NCBI RefSeq assembly: GCF_001279725.1
Contig: NZ_LGDE01000035.1
Span: 67,540 to 131,539 of the forward strand
Length of the DNA stretch: 64,000 nt
Source: Streptomyces sp. WM4235
GTDB taxonomy: Bacteria > Actinomycetota > Actinomycetes > Streptomycetales > Streptomycetaceae
Reading direction: 5' to 3'
The notes under the pieces: generated by a model
What the model was told of the DNA's origin: nothing
Seen by the model: only the letters and a program-made list of their open reading frames with translations
Database searches by the model: none
Shown: piece by piece, positions 52,972-61,565 of the stretch
How positions within the stretch are numbered: position 1 is the first letter of the stretch
How the letters are laid out: every line of letters starts with the position of its first letter
Translations under genes and position numbers: made by a program

Positions 52972-53290
52972 TCGACGCACCGCCGGCGGGGCACGGATCC
53001 GCACCGCCTCGCTCGGGTCCGCGTACACCGCGTGCGCGGACCCCACCGGGCCACAGACCAGTGGCCTGCGGACCGGTGGGGTGCGGACCGGTGGGGTGCG
53101 CGCACGCGGACGGGCGTACGAACCCGACCCACCCGGCACCACAAGCCTGTCCGGAGCGTGCGCACACCACACCCACGGGCAGCCCTCACGGCCGCGCCCG
53201 AGGAACCGGGCGTGCGGCGGGTGGGACCTCGGACTTCAGCGGGGCTGCCTCACGGCCTGCCCCGCCCCCGTCCGTACCGGGAGGCGGGCG
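52972..53290. other. 319-base intergenic region with a tandem repeat
   Basis: The region lies between two convergent genes. It is very GC-rich and contains a perfect two-copy tandem of 15 bases (53067-53096) and several shorter GTGCGGACC-type repeats. No gene or clear terminator was recognised. Confidence 0.5.
53067..53096. repeat. Two-copy 15-base tandem repeat
   Basis: The unit TGCGGACCGGTGGGG occurs twice in a row (53067-53081 and 53082-53096). Confidence 0.85.
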
Positions 53291-53938
53291 TCAGACGCCC
53301 GCGCCCAGCACGGAGTTGATCCGCTGCGCGTCGCCGCACACGATCAGCAGCGTGCCGGCCCGGGTGAGTGCGACCGGCAGCGTGCGGGCGGCGTCCTCGA
53401 CCGATCCGCCGTTGACCGCGAAGACCACGACGGGGCGGCCGGCGGCGCGCTGGACCTGCGCCGCGTCCGCGTAGAAGACGTCGTCCCCGGCATCGTGCTG
53501 GGCCCAGTACGCGGCCTCGCCGAAGGACAGTTCGTGCGCGGCCCACGGGTGCGGGTCGCCGGTGGTGAGCACCAGGATGTCGCCGGGCGCGCGCCCGGTG
53601 TCGAGCAGCAGGTCCACGGCCTCCTCGGCCGCGTCCAGCGCGCCCTCGGCGGATGCCGGAATCAGCTGGACCTGCGGGACCGCCTCGGAGACGGACGGGA
53701 CGGTGGCCTCGGGGGCCGCGGGAACGGGTCCGGGGGCGGCCTGCGCCGCGCGCTGCGCGGGCGGGGCGGGTCGGGCGGGACCGGGGCGTCCGGGCCGGGG
53801 TACGGCGGCGGGACGCGGACCAGGTACGGGGCGGGGGGTCTGCGCGGTGCGGCTCGCGGCCGGCGTGACGCGGGGACCCTGGGCACTCTCGTGAATCTGA
53901 GGCTCCTCGGTTGAGAGGCTTGAGTTGACATCTTTCAA
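53291..53938 (-). CDS. Conserved protein with isolated helicase C-terminal-like (UvrD/RecD 2A-type) domain
   Basis: A 215-aa protein. The N-terminal half (about residues 15-85) is Pro/Ala/Arg-rich and probably disordered. The C-terminal half (about 95-213) shows a Rossmann-like pattern that resembles the second ATPase domain of superfamily 1 helicases: DILVLTTGDPHPWAAHEL, then VVVFAVNGGSVEDAA, then ALTRAGTLLIVCGDAQRIN, in which V-F-A-x-N-G and AL-TRA--L--V-GD recall motifs V/VI. No Walker A domain is present, so it cannot be a helicase itself. The start is unsure: TTG 53938 lacks a ribosome-binding site. It lies next to rnhB in the same direction, 42 bases apart. Confidence 0.68.
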   Translation of the reverse strand: MKDVNSSLSTEEPQIHESAQGPRVTPAASRTAQTPRPVPGPRPAAVPRPGRPGPARPAPPAQRAAQAAPGPVPAAPEATVPSVSEAVPQVQLIPASAEGALDAAEEAVDLLLDTGRAPGDILVLTTGDPHPWAAHELSFGEAAYWAQHDAGDDVFYADAAQVQRAAGRPVVVFAVNGGSVEDAARTLPVALTRAGTLLIVCGDAQRINSVLGAGV

Positions 53939-53980
53939 ACACCGGTACGAAACGTACCGGCGGGTGGCACGTGGACGCGA

Positions 53981-54691
53981 TCAGAAATCGAACCCGAGTT
54001 GGCCTCCGTTTTCCAGCTCCACGCTCTCCTCGCTGCGGCGCACCTTTTTGAGGTGCCGCCAACGGGGCAGCGCGTCGAGGTACGACCACGAGAGCCGGTG
54101 GTACGGGGTGGGCCCCAGCTCCTCCAGCGCCGCGCGGTGCACGGGCGAGGGGTAGCCGGCGTTCGCGGCGAAGGCGAAGTCCTCGATTCCGCCGCCCTGT
54201 TCGGCCAGGTCGGCCATCATCCGGTCGCGCCGGACCTTGGCGATCACGGAGGCGGCGGCGACGGCGACGCAGGACTGGTCCCCCTTGATCACCGTGCGGA
54301 CCCGCCAGGGCGAACCGAGGTAGTCGTGCTTGCCGTCGAGGATCACCGCGTCGGGCCGCACCGGCAGGGATTCCAGGGCTCGCACCGCGGCGAGCCGCAG
54401 GGCCGCCGTCATCCCGAGCGCGTCGATCTCCTCGGGGGAGGCGTGCCCGAGAGCGTGCGCGGTGACCCAGTCCTCCAGGACGTCGCGGAGCGCCTCGCGC
54501 CGCTTGGGGGTGAGCAGTTTGGAGTCGGTGAGTCCCGCGGGCGGCCGGCGCAGGCCGGTGATCGCCGCGCACACGGTGACGGGTCCGGCCCAGGCCCCTC
54601 GTCCGACTTCGTCGACCCCGGCTATGACCTTGGCGCCGGTGGTTGCACGGAGGGAGCGTTCGACGGCGTGGGTGGGTGCTTCGTACGGCAT
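53981..54691 (-). CDS. rnhB: Ribonuclease HII
   Basis: A 236-aa enzyme that removes single ribonucleotides and RNA from RNA-DNA hybrids. The type 2 RNase H motifs are present: [13 protein letters not shown] with the first two acidic metal ligands (about residues 25-37), LTDSKLL, Asp in ILDGKHDY, and the late Asp/His in [12 protein letters not shown]. Asn/Gly in NAGYPSP also fits. The GRG is followed by Ala rather than the usual Pro/Cys. ATG at 54691. The C-terminal QLGFDF extension resembles a PIP-like beta-clamp binding peptide. Confidence 0.95.
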   Translation of the reverse strand: MPYEAPTHAVERSLRATTGAKVIAGVDEVGRGAWAGPVTVCAAITGLRRPPAGLTDSKLLTPKRREALRDVLEDWVTAHALGHASPEEIDALGMTAALRLAAVRALESLPVRPDAVILDGKHDYLGSPWRVRTVIKGDQSCVAVAAASVIAKVRRDRMMADLAEQGGGIEDFAFAANAGYPSPVHRAALEELGPTPYHRLSWSYLDALPRWRHLKKVRRSEESVELENGGQLGFDF

Positions 54692-54773
54692 GGCGCCAGC
54701 AAGGTTACGCCGCCCCGCGCCCCCTGCACACCCCGCCCCGGGCCGGGGCGTGCGGCGTGACCGTCCGGCCGGT

Positions 54774-55376
54774 TCAGGGTCTGAGCATCGGCACCATGAC
54801 GCGGTCGATCAGTTCCGCGATGTCGGGGTCTTCCCATTCGCTTCCGTACACCTTTGCGCGATACATGAACATGGCCGGGATCACGTCGGTGACGTACGGA
54901 GCCGCCGCGTCCTCACGGACGTCACCCCGCTTGATTCCGCGTTTCACCAGGTCCCTGATCAGGTCTTGAGCGGGTGCGTGCAATCCCTTCCAGATCACCC
55001 CCCGAAAGCGATCGGCGTGGATGTGATCACATTCGTGAAGCACCGCACGCAGTGCTTCACCGGCTCGCGACCTCATCACGTCACGCATCCGCGCACACAG
55101 GTGGTGGAGGTCCTCACGAATCGATCCGTGATCCTCGATCTCACCCAGTGACGGCAATCCGGCCCGCAGCACCTCCACGACGAGTTCCGCCTTCGACGGC
55201 CAGCGCCGATAGACGGCCGCCTTCCCGGTGCGCGCGCCCGCCGCGACGGCCTCCATCGTGAGCGCGTTCCACCCGACGGTGCTCAACTGCTCCAAGGCCG
55301 CGTCGAGAATCGCCCTTTCGAGCTCCGGACCCCGTCTGCGCCCCGGCGCGGCCTCCGACCAGCGTGAACCCGTCAT
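54774..55376 (-). CDS. TetR-family repressor of the adjacent MFS pump
   Basis: A 200-aa regulator. The N-terminal helix-turn-helix (about residues 14-60: [40 protein letters not shown]) is followed by a C-terminal ligand domain of the TetR_C type (about 75-195). ATG at 55376 has GGGAGG about 8 bases upstream; the GTG at 55385 would be too close. It is divergent from the MFS transporter, and two perfect palindromes lie in the shared region, so it almost certainly represses the pump and itself, and is released by a transported compound. The ligand is unknown. Confidence 0.92.
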   Translation of the reverse strand: MTGSRWSEAAPGRRRGPELERAILDAALEQLSTVGWNALTMEAVAAGARTGKAAVYRRWPSKAELVVEVLRAGLPSLGEIEDHGSIREDLHHLCARMRDVMRSRAGEALRAVLHECDHIHADRFRGVIWKGLHAPAQDLIRDLVKRGIKRGDVREDAAAPYVTDVIPAMFMYRAKVYGSEWEDPDIAELIDRVMVPMLRP

Positions 55377-55424
55377 GCCCCACACCTCCCACCGCCCCGT
55401 GCGTCCGTCGCACGAATTTTCAGC

Positions 55425-55450
55425 CTTAGTGAACGCTTGTGTTCACTAAG
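55425..55450. promoter_or_regulatory. TetR operator O1
   Basis: Perfect inverted repeat CTTAGTGAAC-N6-GTTCACTAAG (26 bases) in the divergent tetR/MFS promoter. It lies 49 bases from the tetR start. Confidence 0.88.
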
Positions 55451-55474
55451 CGCCGGCTCCTACCGTGGACCCGC

Positions 55475-55494
55475 AGTGAACGGATGCGTTCACT
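55475..55494. promoter_or_regulatory. TetR operator O2
   Basis: Perfect inverted repeat AGTGAAC-N6-GTTCACT with the same 6-base spacer as O1, centred 47 bases from it and 24 bases before the MFS start codon. Confidence 0.85.
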
Positions 55495-55517
55495 ATTTCA
55501 CTTTGGGGGGATCCTCA

Positions 55518-57071
55518 GTGACAAGCACTCAACTGGCCACGCCCCGAATACCCGGCGCCGCCCGACATCCCGGGCGCCCGGGAGTGGCACTCGCGGTCAT
55601 CGCCGCCTGCCAGCTCATGGTGGTTCTCGACGCGACGATCGTGAACATCGCGCTCCCTCACATCCAGACCGCGCTCTCCTTCTCCACCACCGACCTGTCA
55701 TGGGTGATCAGCGCGTACACCCTGGCTTTCGGCGGCCTGCTGCTGCTCGGCGGCCGGGCCGGCGACATCCTGGGGCGGCGCCGCGTCTTCATCACCGGCA
55801 TCCTGCTCTTCACCCTCGCCTCGCTCCTCGGCGGCTTCGCCCAGGAGCCCTGGCAACTGCTGGCGGCCCGCGCCCTCCAGGGAGTCGGCGGGGCGATCGC
55901 CTCACCGACCTCGCTCGCCCTGATCACCACGACCTTCGCCGAGGGCCCCGAGCGCAATCGCGCCTTCGGCGTGTTCGCCGCCGTCTCGGCGGGTGGCGGC
56001 GCGATCGGCCTGTTGACGGGCGGCATGCTCACCGAGTGGCTCGACTGGCGTTGGGTCCTCTTCGTCAACGTGCCGATCGGCATCCTGATCGCCGTCCTCG
56101 CGCCGCTCTACATCAGCGAGTCCGAACGTCATCCCGGTCGCTTCGACATCGCCGGGGCCCTCACGTCCACCGGCGGCATGGCCTCGCTCGTCTACGGCTT
56201 CATCCGCGCGTCGGAGGACGGTTGGCGCGACGCGCTCACCCTCGCTTCCTTCGCCGCCGCCGTCGTGCTCCTGGGGTTGTTCGTGATCGTCGAATCGCGG
56301 GCACGTGAACCGATCATCCCGCTGCGGATGTTCGCCGACCGCAATCGCGCCGGCACCTACGTGATCATGCTCGGCCTCGCCGCCGCGATGTTCGGCATGT
56401 TCTTCTTCATCGTCCAGTTCGTCCAGAACGTGCTCGGCTTCTCCCCGATCCGTTCCGGACTCGGCTTCCTGCCGGTCACCGTCGCCATCGTGACGGCAGC
56501 CGGTCTCTCGCAACGCTTCCTGCCGCGATTCGGACCCAAGCCCTTCATGGTCCTCGGGTCCGCGCTCACCGGCACGGGCCTGACCTGGCTGACGTTCATC
56601 CGGACGGACAGTTCCTACGTGTCCGGGGTGTTGGGCCCGATGCTCCTCTTCGGCTTCGGCATGGGGCTCAACTTCGTGACCCTCACCCTCACCGCCGTCT
56701 CCGGGGTGGCGCCGAAGGAGGCCGGTGCTGCCTCCGGTCTGCTCAACGCCGCCCAGCAGGTCGGCGGCTCGCTCGGCCTGTCCATCCTGGTGACCGTCTT
56801 CGGCACGGCCGGTCGCGACGAGGTCGAAAGGCAGGTCCCCGCGTTCCTGGCGCAGGCGCAACCGGAGCAACTGGCGGCCTTCAAGGCGACCGGCCGGCTA
56901 CCCGACCCGTGGGGCGACATCGTCCTCACCCAGGGCATCTCCACCGCGTTCATCGCCGCCGTGGCGATGGCCGGGCTCGCCCTGGCCACGGCGCTGTTGG
57001 TGATCCGGGTGCGCAAGAGCGACCTGGAGGCCCTCAACGGAACCGCCGAGAAGGCCGGCCCCGTGGGCTGA
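55518..57071 (+). CDS. MFS drug efflux transporter, DHA2 (14-helix) family
   Basis: A 517-aa membrane protein with about 14 helices. Motif D1 occurs in helix 1 (LMVVLDATIVNIALPHIQ), motif A in GGRAGDILGRRRV, and motif C-like glycines in helix 5. These are proton-driven exporters of the EmrB/QacA type, moving drugs or antibiotics out of the cell. The start is GTG 55518 with GGGGGG 8 bases upstream. The TetR repressor and two operators control it. Drug specificity cannot be read from sequence. Confidence 0.92.
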   Translation: MTSTQLATPRIPGAARHPGRPGVALAVIAACQLMVVLDATIVNIALPHIQTALSFSTTDLSWVISAYTLAFGGLLLLGGRAGDILGRRRVFITGILLFTLASLLGGFAQEPWQLLAARALQGVGGAIASPTSLALITTTFAEGPERNRAFGVFAAVSAGGGAIGLLTGGMLTEWLDWRWVLFVNVPIGILIAVLAPLYISESERHPGRFDIAGALTSTGGMASLVYGFIRASEDGWRDALTLASFAAAVVLLGLFVIVESRAREPIIPLRMFADRNRAGTYVIMLGLAAAMFGMFFFIVQFVQNVLGFSPIRSGLGFLPVTVAIVTAAGLSQRFLPRFGPKPFMVLGSALTGTGLTWLTFIRTDSSYVSGVLGPMLLFGFGMGLNFVTLTLTAVSGVAPKEAGAASGLLNAAQQVGGSLGLSILVTVFGTAGRDEVERQVPAFLAQAQPEQLAAFKATGRLPDPWGDIVLTQGISTAFIAAVAMAGLALATALLVIRVRKSDLEALNGTAEKAGPVG

Positions 57072-57117
57072 GCACGGCCCGTCGGTCCAACGCGGCCCGT
57101 GGGCTGAGCACGGCCCG
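57060..57117. repeat. Two-copy 22-base direct repeat overlapping the MFS gene end
   Basis: CCCGTGGGCTGAGCACGGCC(CG) appears at 57060-57081 and again at 57096-57117, 36 bases apart. The first copy includes the MFS stop codon. Local duplication is likely. Confidence 0.85.
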
Positions 57118-57195
57118 ATGAGGGGCCGCCGGGTGCCGTGCGGCACGGCGGCGCCCTCCTCCGGCGCCCCCTTCGTACGGGTTTCAGTACGGGTG

Positions 57196-59019
57196 TCAGT
57201 ACTCGCTGCGGCCGCCGTACAGGCCGAGCCGTACGCAGTCGTGTGCGGTGGCCGTGACCGGGCGCGCGTCGAGGATGCGGCGCGCTCGGGACTGCGCCAG
57301 GCTCGTCGCGAACCAGGGCGCGCCCTCGGACTCCGCCAGGTCGTCACGGACCCCGATCAGGGCGCAGGAGCGCTGAGGTTCGGGCAGGCGGTCCAGGGCG
57401 GGTGCCGCATCGGCCGACAGATGGCGGAAGTACTCCACGTCGATCTTCTCGTCCGACGTGTACCGGGCGACGTTCGTCTCGGCGATGATCCCGTCCGGGG
57501 ACATCAGCCCGAAGGCCAGGACGGTAGCGGCGGCGCTGCCGGCCACCGCACGAGCCAGCCAACGCCCGCCGAACGCGCCGGCCGCCATGAGCAGCACGAT
57601 CACGAGCCCGAGCCACAGTTCCAAGGTGACCACCGACAGGCGCAGCCGGGTCAGCCCGTACGCGTCCACGTACAGGTCCATCCGGCGCACCGCGGAGGCG
57701 ACCACGACCAGTGTCAGCAGGCACAGGGTGCCCAGGACCACCCGGACGAAGCGGCGGTCGCCCGGACCGCCGCGGGGTGCCCAGCGCAGGGCGAGGGCGA
57801 TGACGACCAGAACGAACACGGTGGCCCAGAGCAACTGCCAGAAGCCCTGGCGGGCGTACTCGGCGTAGGTCAGGTCCGTGCGCTCCAGGACCTTGTCGTA
57901 CCCGCCGAACAGGACGGCCAGTTGCACCGCGATGAACCCCGCGAACAGCAGGTTGAGCACGACGAGCGGAAGCGCCCACTCCACGCGGGAGCGCGGCTTG
58001 CCCGGGGTCGTCGAGACGCGGTCCCAGCGCAGCGGCGCGGCGGCGGTCCGGGCGACCGAGAGGGCGCAGAGCGCGCCCACCAGGAAAAGGGCGACGCGGA
58101 ACGGGCTCTCCCCGACGGAGATGTCCGGGGTCAGACCGCCCAGCAGGTCCGCGAAGGCCGCGTCGGCGGAGGCGAACAGCGCCCCGAACACGAACAGGAG
58201 GACGACGGCCACCACCGTCGCCTTGGCGATGGGCAGCCAACGCGTACGGGCCACGCCGCCGCCGCGCGAACGCACCCCTTCCCAGGCCCAGCCGACGCCT
58301 GTGATCGCGGTGTCGACGAAGCCGAGCGGGCTGAGCAGGACGCCCGGCCAGCGGCGGGTTCCGTGCAGGGCCAGCGCGGCCGGCGAGACGGCGGCGAGGA
58401 CGGCGAGCGTGGACGGCCAGGCGGAGTCGCGCAGGGCCGGGACGGCGAGCAGGGCCACGCAGCCCAGGGACCAGACCACGGTCCAGGGTCGGATCGTACG
58501 ACCGGCCGCACGGGCGGAGACGTACGCGGCGACCATGGCGGGCAGCGCGGCGAGGAGCAGTCCGGGGCCGACGCCGTCGCCGAGGAGGACCGCCGTGGCG
58601 AGACCGGCGACGAGCACGGCGACCAGGGTGACGGTGCGGATCGGGGCGGGCTGTGCGGACCGGACCCGGCGGGCCATCGACGCCTGCGCCCGCGCCGCGG
58701 CCTCGGCCTGGGCCTGCTGCCACCGCGGGCCCTTCTGCTGAGCCACCCAGATGTGCCAGGCCACGGAGTCGAAACCCGGCGAACCGGGAGGGGCAGGCGG
58801 CGGCGCGGCCACAGGACCGGGGCTCGCGGCGTCGGCCGGAACGGTGCCTTGAGCCGGAGCGGTTTGCTCGACCGGAGCGGTTCCACGGGTGGTGGCTCCC
58901 GGGGCCCCCGCCCCGGGCGCCCCGGCGCCCGGCATACCGGTCCCGGACTCCGCAGGCCGCCCGGCGGCGGCCTCGCCTCCGGTCGCATCGCGTTTCGCCT
59001 TGTCGGCGTTCTCAGACAT
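57196..59019 (-). CDS. DUF4173 polytopic membrane protein
   Basis: A 607-aa protein. Residues 1-115 are soluble, Ala/Pro/Gly-rich, with WHIWVAQQKGPRWQQAQAE just before the membrane part. About 125-520 holds around ten membrane helices; the DUF4173 core is in the second half (RVEWALPLVVLNLLFAGF; TYAEYARQGFWQLLWATV; RLRLSVVTLELWLGLVI). The last ~80 residues are soluble (EYFRHLSADAAPALDRLPEP). DUF4173 proteins are often near two-component systems; their function is unknown. ATG 59019 has GGGAGGGA about 6 bases upstream. Confidence 0.87.
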   Translation of the reverse strand: MSENADKAKRDATGGEAAAGRPAESGTGMPGAGAPGAGAPGATTRGTAPVEQTAPAQGTVPADAASPGPVAAPPPAPPGSPGFDSVAWHIWVAQQKGPRWQQAQAEAAARAQASMARRVRSAQPAPIRTVTLVAVLVAGLATAVLLGDGVGPGLLLAALPAMVAAYVSARAAGRTIRPWTVVWSLGCVALLAVPALRDSAWPSTLAVLAAVSPAALALHGTRRWPGVLLSPLGFVDTAITGVGWAWEGVRSRGGGVARTRWLPIAKATVVAVVLLFVFGALFASADAAFADLLGGLTPDISVGESPFRVALFLVGALCALSVARTAAAPLRWDRVSTTPGKPRSRVEWALPLVVLNLLFAGFIAVQLAVLFGGYDKVLERTDLTYAEYARQGFWQLLWATVFVLVVIALALRWAPRGGPGDRRFVRVVLGTLCLLTLVVVASAVRRMDLYVDAYGLTRLRLSVVTLELWLGLVIVLLMAAGAFGGRWLARAVAGSAAATVLAFGLMSPDGIIAETNVARYTSDEKIDVEYFRHLSADAAPALDRLPEPQRSCALIGVRDDLAESEGAPWFATSLAQSRARRILDARPVTATAHDCVRLGLYGGRSEY

Positions 59020-59207
59020 CAGGTCCCTCCCCTGTCAGCCGCTCCCGGAGTGCGGGAGTTGAGAGCGGCGAAGCGGACAGGGTAGGCCGGGGCCAGCCAG
59101 TTTTGAACATATTCAAGAAGGCCTTGTGTCAGGACCGTGACAAACCGGAGCGGCCCCGTCGCACCGGGCGCAGGGCACGGGTGCCGCCCCTCGGCAGGAC
59201 AACGCGA

Positions 59208-59242
59208 AGGGCGCCCGAGTACCAGGGGTACTCGGGCGCCCT
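59208..59242 (-). terminator. Terminator of the ADP-ribosylglycohydrolase gene
   Basis: A perfect 16-base inverted repeat (AGGGCGCCCGAGTACC and complement) with a 3-base loop lies 27 bases past the stop. Confidence 0.88.
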
Positions 59243-59269
59243 CGACCCGGAAGATCCGAACCGGACGAA

Positions 59270-60184
59270 CTACCGCGCCGCGTCCGGCAACCACGCGGGA
59301 AGGGCCTCGGTGCGCGAGCGCCACGCCTCCGGCAGCACCGCGTCCCCCCGCGCGCCCAGGACTCCGCCGACGATCGCGCACGTCGTGTCCACGTCCCCGC
59401 CCACCTGCGCGGTGGTCCAGAACGCCCGCTCGTAGTCGTCCAGGGACCGGGCCGCCGACCACAGCGCGAACGGCACCGTGTCGTGGGCACTCGTACGCCG
59501 CCCGCATCCCAGGACCGCCGCGACCGTGGTCGCGTCGTCGTAGTCGAGCATCCCGCGCGCCCGTCGCAGTCCGGCGCCGACCGCGCTGCGCGGCACCAAC
59601 GCGATCACCGCGTCCAACAGGTCGGCGGCCTTCGGCGGGCCGGCCGGAGCCGCCGCCAGCGAGGCGGCCGCGGCGACGGCCATCGCTCCGCAGACCGCCT
59701 CGCGGTGCTGGTGGGTGGTGTACGCCGAGATCTCGGCCTGGTGCGTGGCCTGCTCGGGGTCGTCCGCGTACCAGGCGCCCAGGGGCGCGATCCGCATGGC
59801 GGCCCCGTTGCCCCACGAGCCCTGGCCGTTGAACAGTTCGGCCGCTTGCGTGCGCCAGTCCGCGCCTTCTCGGATCAGCCGCAGCATCCGGTTCACGGCG
59901 GGCCCGTAGCCGCGGTCGAAGTCGTGGTGGTGGGCGAAGGACAGCGCGAGCGCGTCCTGGTCGATGCGCCCGTGCTCGGCGAGCACGGCCACCACGGAGC
60001 AGGCCATCTCGGTGTCGTCGGTCCATTGCCAGGGGTCGGTGCCGGCGGGGACCTCACGCCGCTTGAGCCGTGGATAGTTCACGGGAACGAAGTACTGGGA
60101 GCCCAGAGCGTCACCCAGTGCCAGCCCTCGAAGGCTGGACATGGCGCGTGCGTAGCGCCTTTCGGAGGAGGAGTCAGCGGTCAT
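59270..60184 (-). CDS. ADP-ribosylglycohydrolase family protein
   Basis: A 304-aa all-helical hydrolase of the DraG/ARH family. Binuclear metal ligands are in WTDDTEM (about residues 54-60) and GDVDTTCAIVGG (about 262-273). GLALGDALGSQYF at about 19-31 is the conserved start. It removes ADP-ribose from proteins or other acceptors, so it may act against endogenous or toxin-derived ADP-ribosylation. ATG 60184. It lies far from the RHS toxin cassette, so a link to the toxin is not implied. It is 11 bases downstream of the histidine phosphatase gene. Confidence 0.92.
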   Translation of the reverse strand: MTADSSSERRYARAMSSLRGLALGDALGSQYFVPVNYPRLKRREVPAGTDPWQWTDDTEMACSVVAVLAEHGRIDQDALALSFAHHHDFDRGYGPAVNRMLRLIREGADWRTQAAELFNGQGSWGNGAAMRIAPLGAWYADDPEQATHQAEISAYTTHQHREAVCGAMAVAAAASLAAAPAGPPKAADLLDAVIALVPRSAVGAGLRRARGMLDYDDATTVAAVLGCGRRTSAHDTVPFALWSAARSLDDYERAFWTTAQVGGDVDTTCAIVGGVLGARGDAVLPEAWRSRTEALPAWLPDAAR

Positions 60185-60195
60185 CGCGCGCCACT

Positions 60196-60855
60196 CTAGC
60201 CGTCCAGGTCATAAGGCTCGGGTGTGGTCCACCGTTCAAATGGGCGGTCCATCCGGTACCGGCCGTCCGAGCCGAGCAGCAGCGCGCGGAATTCCCCGTT
60301 CCCGGGGTTGGACAGGCACTCGAACTCGGCCACCGACCAGTGGAACCAGCGCATGCAGAACAGCCGCATCGTCAACCCGTGGGTCACCACCAGAACGTTC
60401 TCCGGGTGGTCCTCGGCCTCAAAGCTGCGGTAGAGGCTTTCCAGGAAGGAGCCGACCCGGTCGTAGACGTCCGCACCCGATTCCCCCTGGGCGAATCGGT
60501 AGAAGAAATGCCCATAGGCGTCCCGGTATGCCTTCTGCAACCGCACGTCGTCACGGTCCTGCCAGTTGCCCCAGTCCTGTTCACGCAGCCGGGGCTCCTC
60601 GCGCATCCGGACCCGGGTCGGGTCCAACCGCAGCTCGCGGAAGGTCTGCAGGGTCCTGCGGTACGGGGAGACGTAGGCGCTGATCGACTCGTCGCCGAAG
60701 AGTTCGCGCAGCCGTACACCGGCCTCGGCGGCCTGTTCCCGGCCGGTCCGGGTCAGGCGCAGGGCATGGTCGGGCTCCCTCTCGTACACCGTGTCGTCGG
60801 CGTTCCCCTCCGACTCCCCGTGTCGGACAAGGACGATGCGCCGTGGTCGAACCAT
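60196..60855 (-). CDS. Histidine phosphatase superfamily protein (phosphoglycerate mutase-like)
   Basis: A 219-aa enzyme with the catalytic RHGES motif (about residues 11-15), Arg in SPYRRT, and the second His in VVTHGLTMR (about 157-165). The QDWGNWQD segment resembles fungal/actinobacterial phosphatases rather than a classical glycolytic mutase. Substrate unknown. ATG 60855. It forms a probable operon with the ADP-ribosylglycohydrolase gene, 11 bases apart. Confidence 0.9.
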   Translation of the reverse strand: MVRPRRIVLVRHGESEGNADDTVYEREPDHALRLTRTGREQAAEAGVRLRELFGDESISAYVSPYRRTLQTFRELRLDPTRVRMREEPRLREQDWGNWQDRDDVRLQKAYRDAYGHFFYRFAQGESGADVYDRVGSFLESLYRSFEAEDHPENVLVVTHGLTMRLFCMRWFHWSVAEFECLSNPGNGEFRALLLGSDGRYRMDRPFERWTTPEPYDLDG

Positions 60856-60927
60856 TCCACGACCCTATTCGGACATCTCGTCCCCCGCGCACCGGGCTCG
60901 CCGCTCAGGCCGGCGTTCGTCGTACGG

Positions 60928-61533
60928 TCATACCGTCCAGGAGGGTTCGAGGTCGACGACGTCACCCGTGAGCGCCTCCACGTCGGCCTCGGTCTGGGCC
61001 CGCAGCGACAGCCGCTCCACCCGCTCCTGTCGGTACTTTCCGTGTTCGGCGGCCGCGCGCCACATCGACAACACCAGGAATTCGCGACCCGGGGCCTCCC
61101 CGAAGAGGCCCCGGATCATGCCGGGCGAGCCGGCCATGGCCGGGTTCCACACCTTCTCCTGCATGAGCGCGAAGTGATCCACGCGGCCCTCACGCACTCG
61201 GGTGTGGGCGACCCGGACGACATCGGCGTCCGAGAAGCGCGGCTCGAAACCGGTCTTCACGTCGAAGCGGTGATCGAAGAGCGTGACCCGCGCGTCGGTG
61301 AAGGTGCCGTTCTGGGACGCGGCCAGCCGGTCGTGCGAGCGGGCCATGAACGAGTCGTAGAAGGAGCGACTCTCCCAGAACGCGAAGACGTGCGCGACGC
61401 CTTGCCGGCCCCGGCTCCATCCGCCGCCCTGTCCCCGGAAACCCGGCTCCCCCGGAAGCCCCGCCCATTTGCGCTGCCCACGCTCGAACCCGCGTCGGTC
61501 CGTCACCGTGCAGCGAATCCACTTGACCAGCAC
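60928..61533 (-). CDS. DUF4937 / YdbC-like protein
   Basis: A 201-aa protein with two ferredoxin-like (antibiotic monooxygenase-like) repeats (about residues 1-95 and 105-200); the first begins LVKWIRCTVTDRRGFERGQ and includes HVFAFWESRSFYDSFM. Related Bacillus YdbC proteins have no firm function. The start is GTG 61533. It is 32 bases from the arylamine acetyltransferase gene upstream, so cotranscription is likely. Confidence 0.83.
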   Translation of the reverse strand: MLVKWIRCTVTDRRGFERGQRKWAGLPGEPGFRGQGGGWSRGRQGVAHVFAFWESRSFYDSFMARSHDRLAASQNGTFTDARVTLFDHRFDVKTGFEPRFSDADVVRVAHTRVREGRVDHFALMQEKVWNPAMAGSPGMIRGLFGEAPGREFLVLSMWRAAAEHGKYRQERVERLSLRAQTEADVEALTGDVVDLEPSWTV

Positions 61534-61565
61534 CGCGCCATCGTACGGGCCAGGCGCGGTCCGGG

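Noticed and set aside
59270..60184. ADP-ribosylglycohydrolase as second antidote of the RHS toxin
   Set aside because: It is about 50 kb away in a core context and the toxin's ADP-ribosyltransferase identity is itself uncertain.
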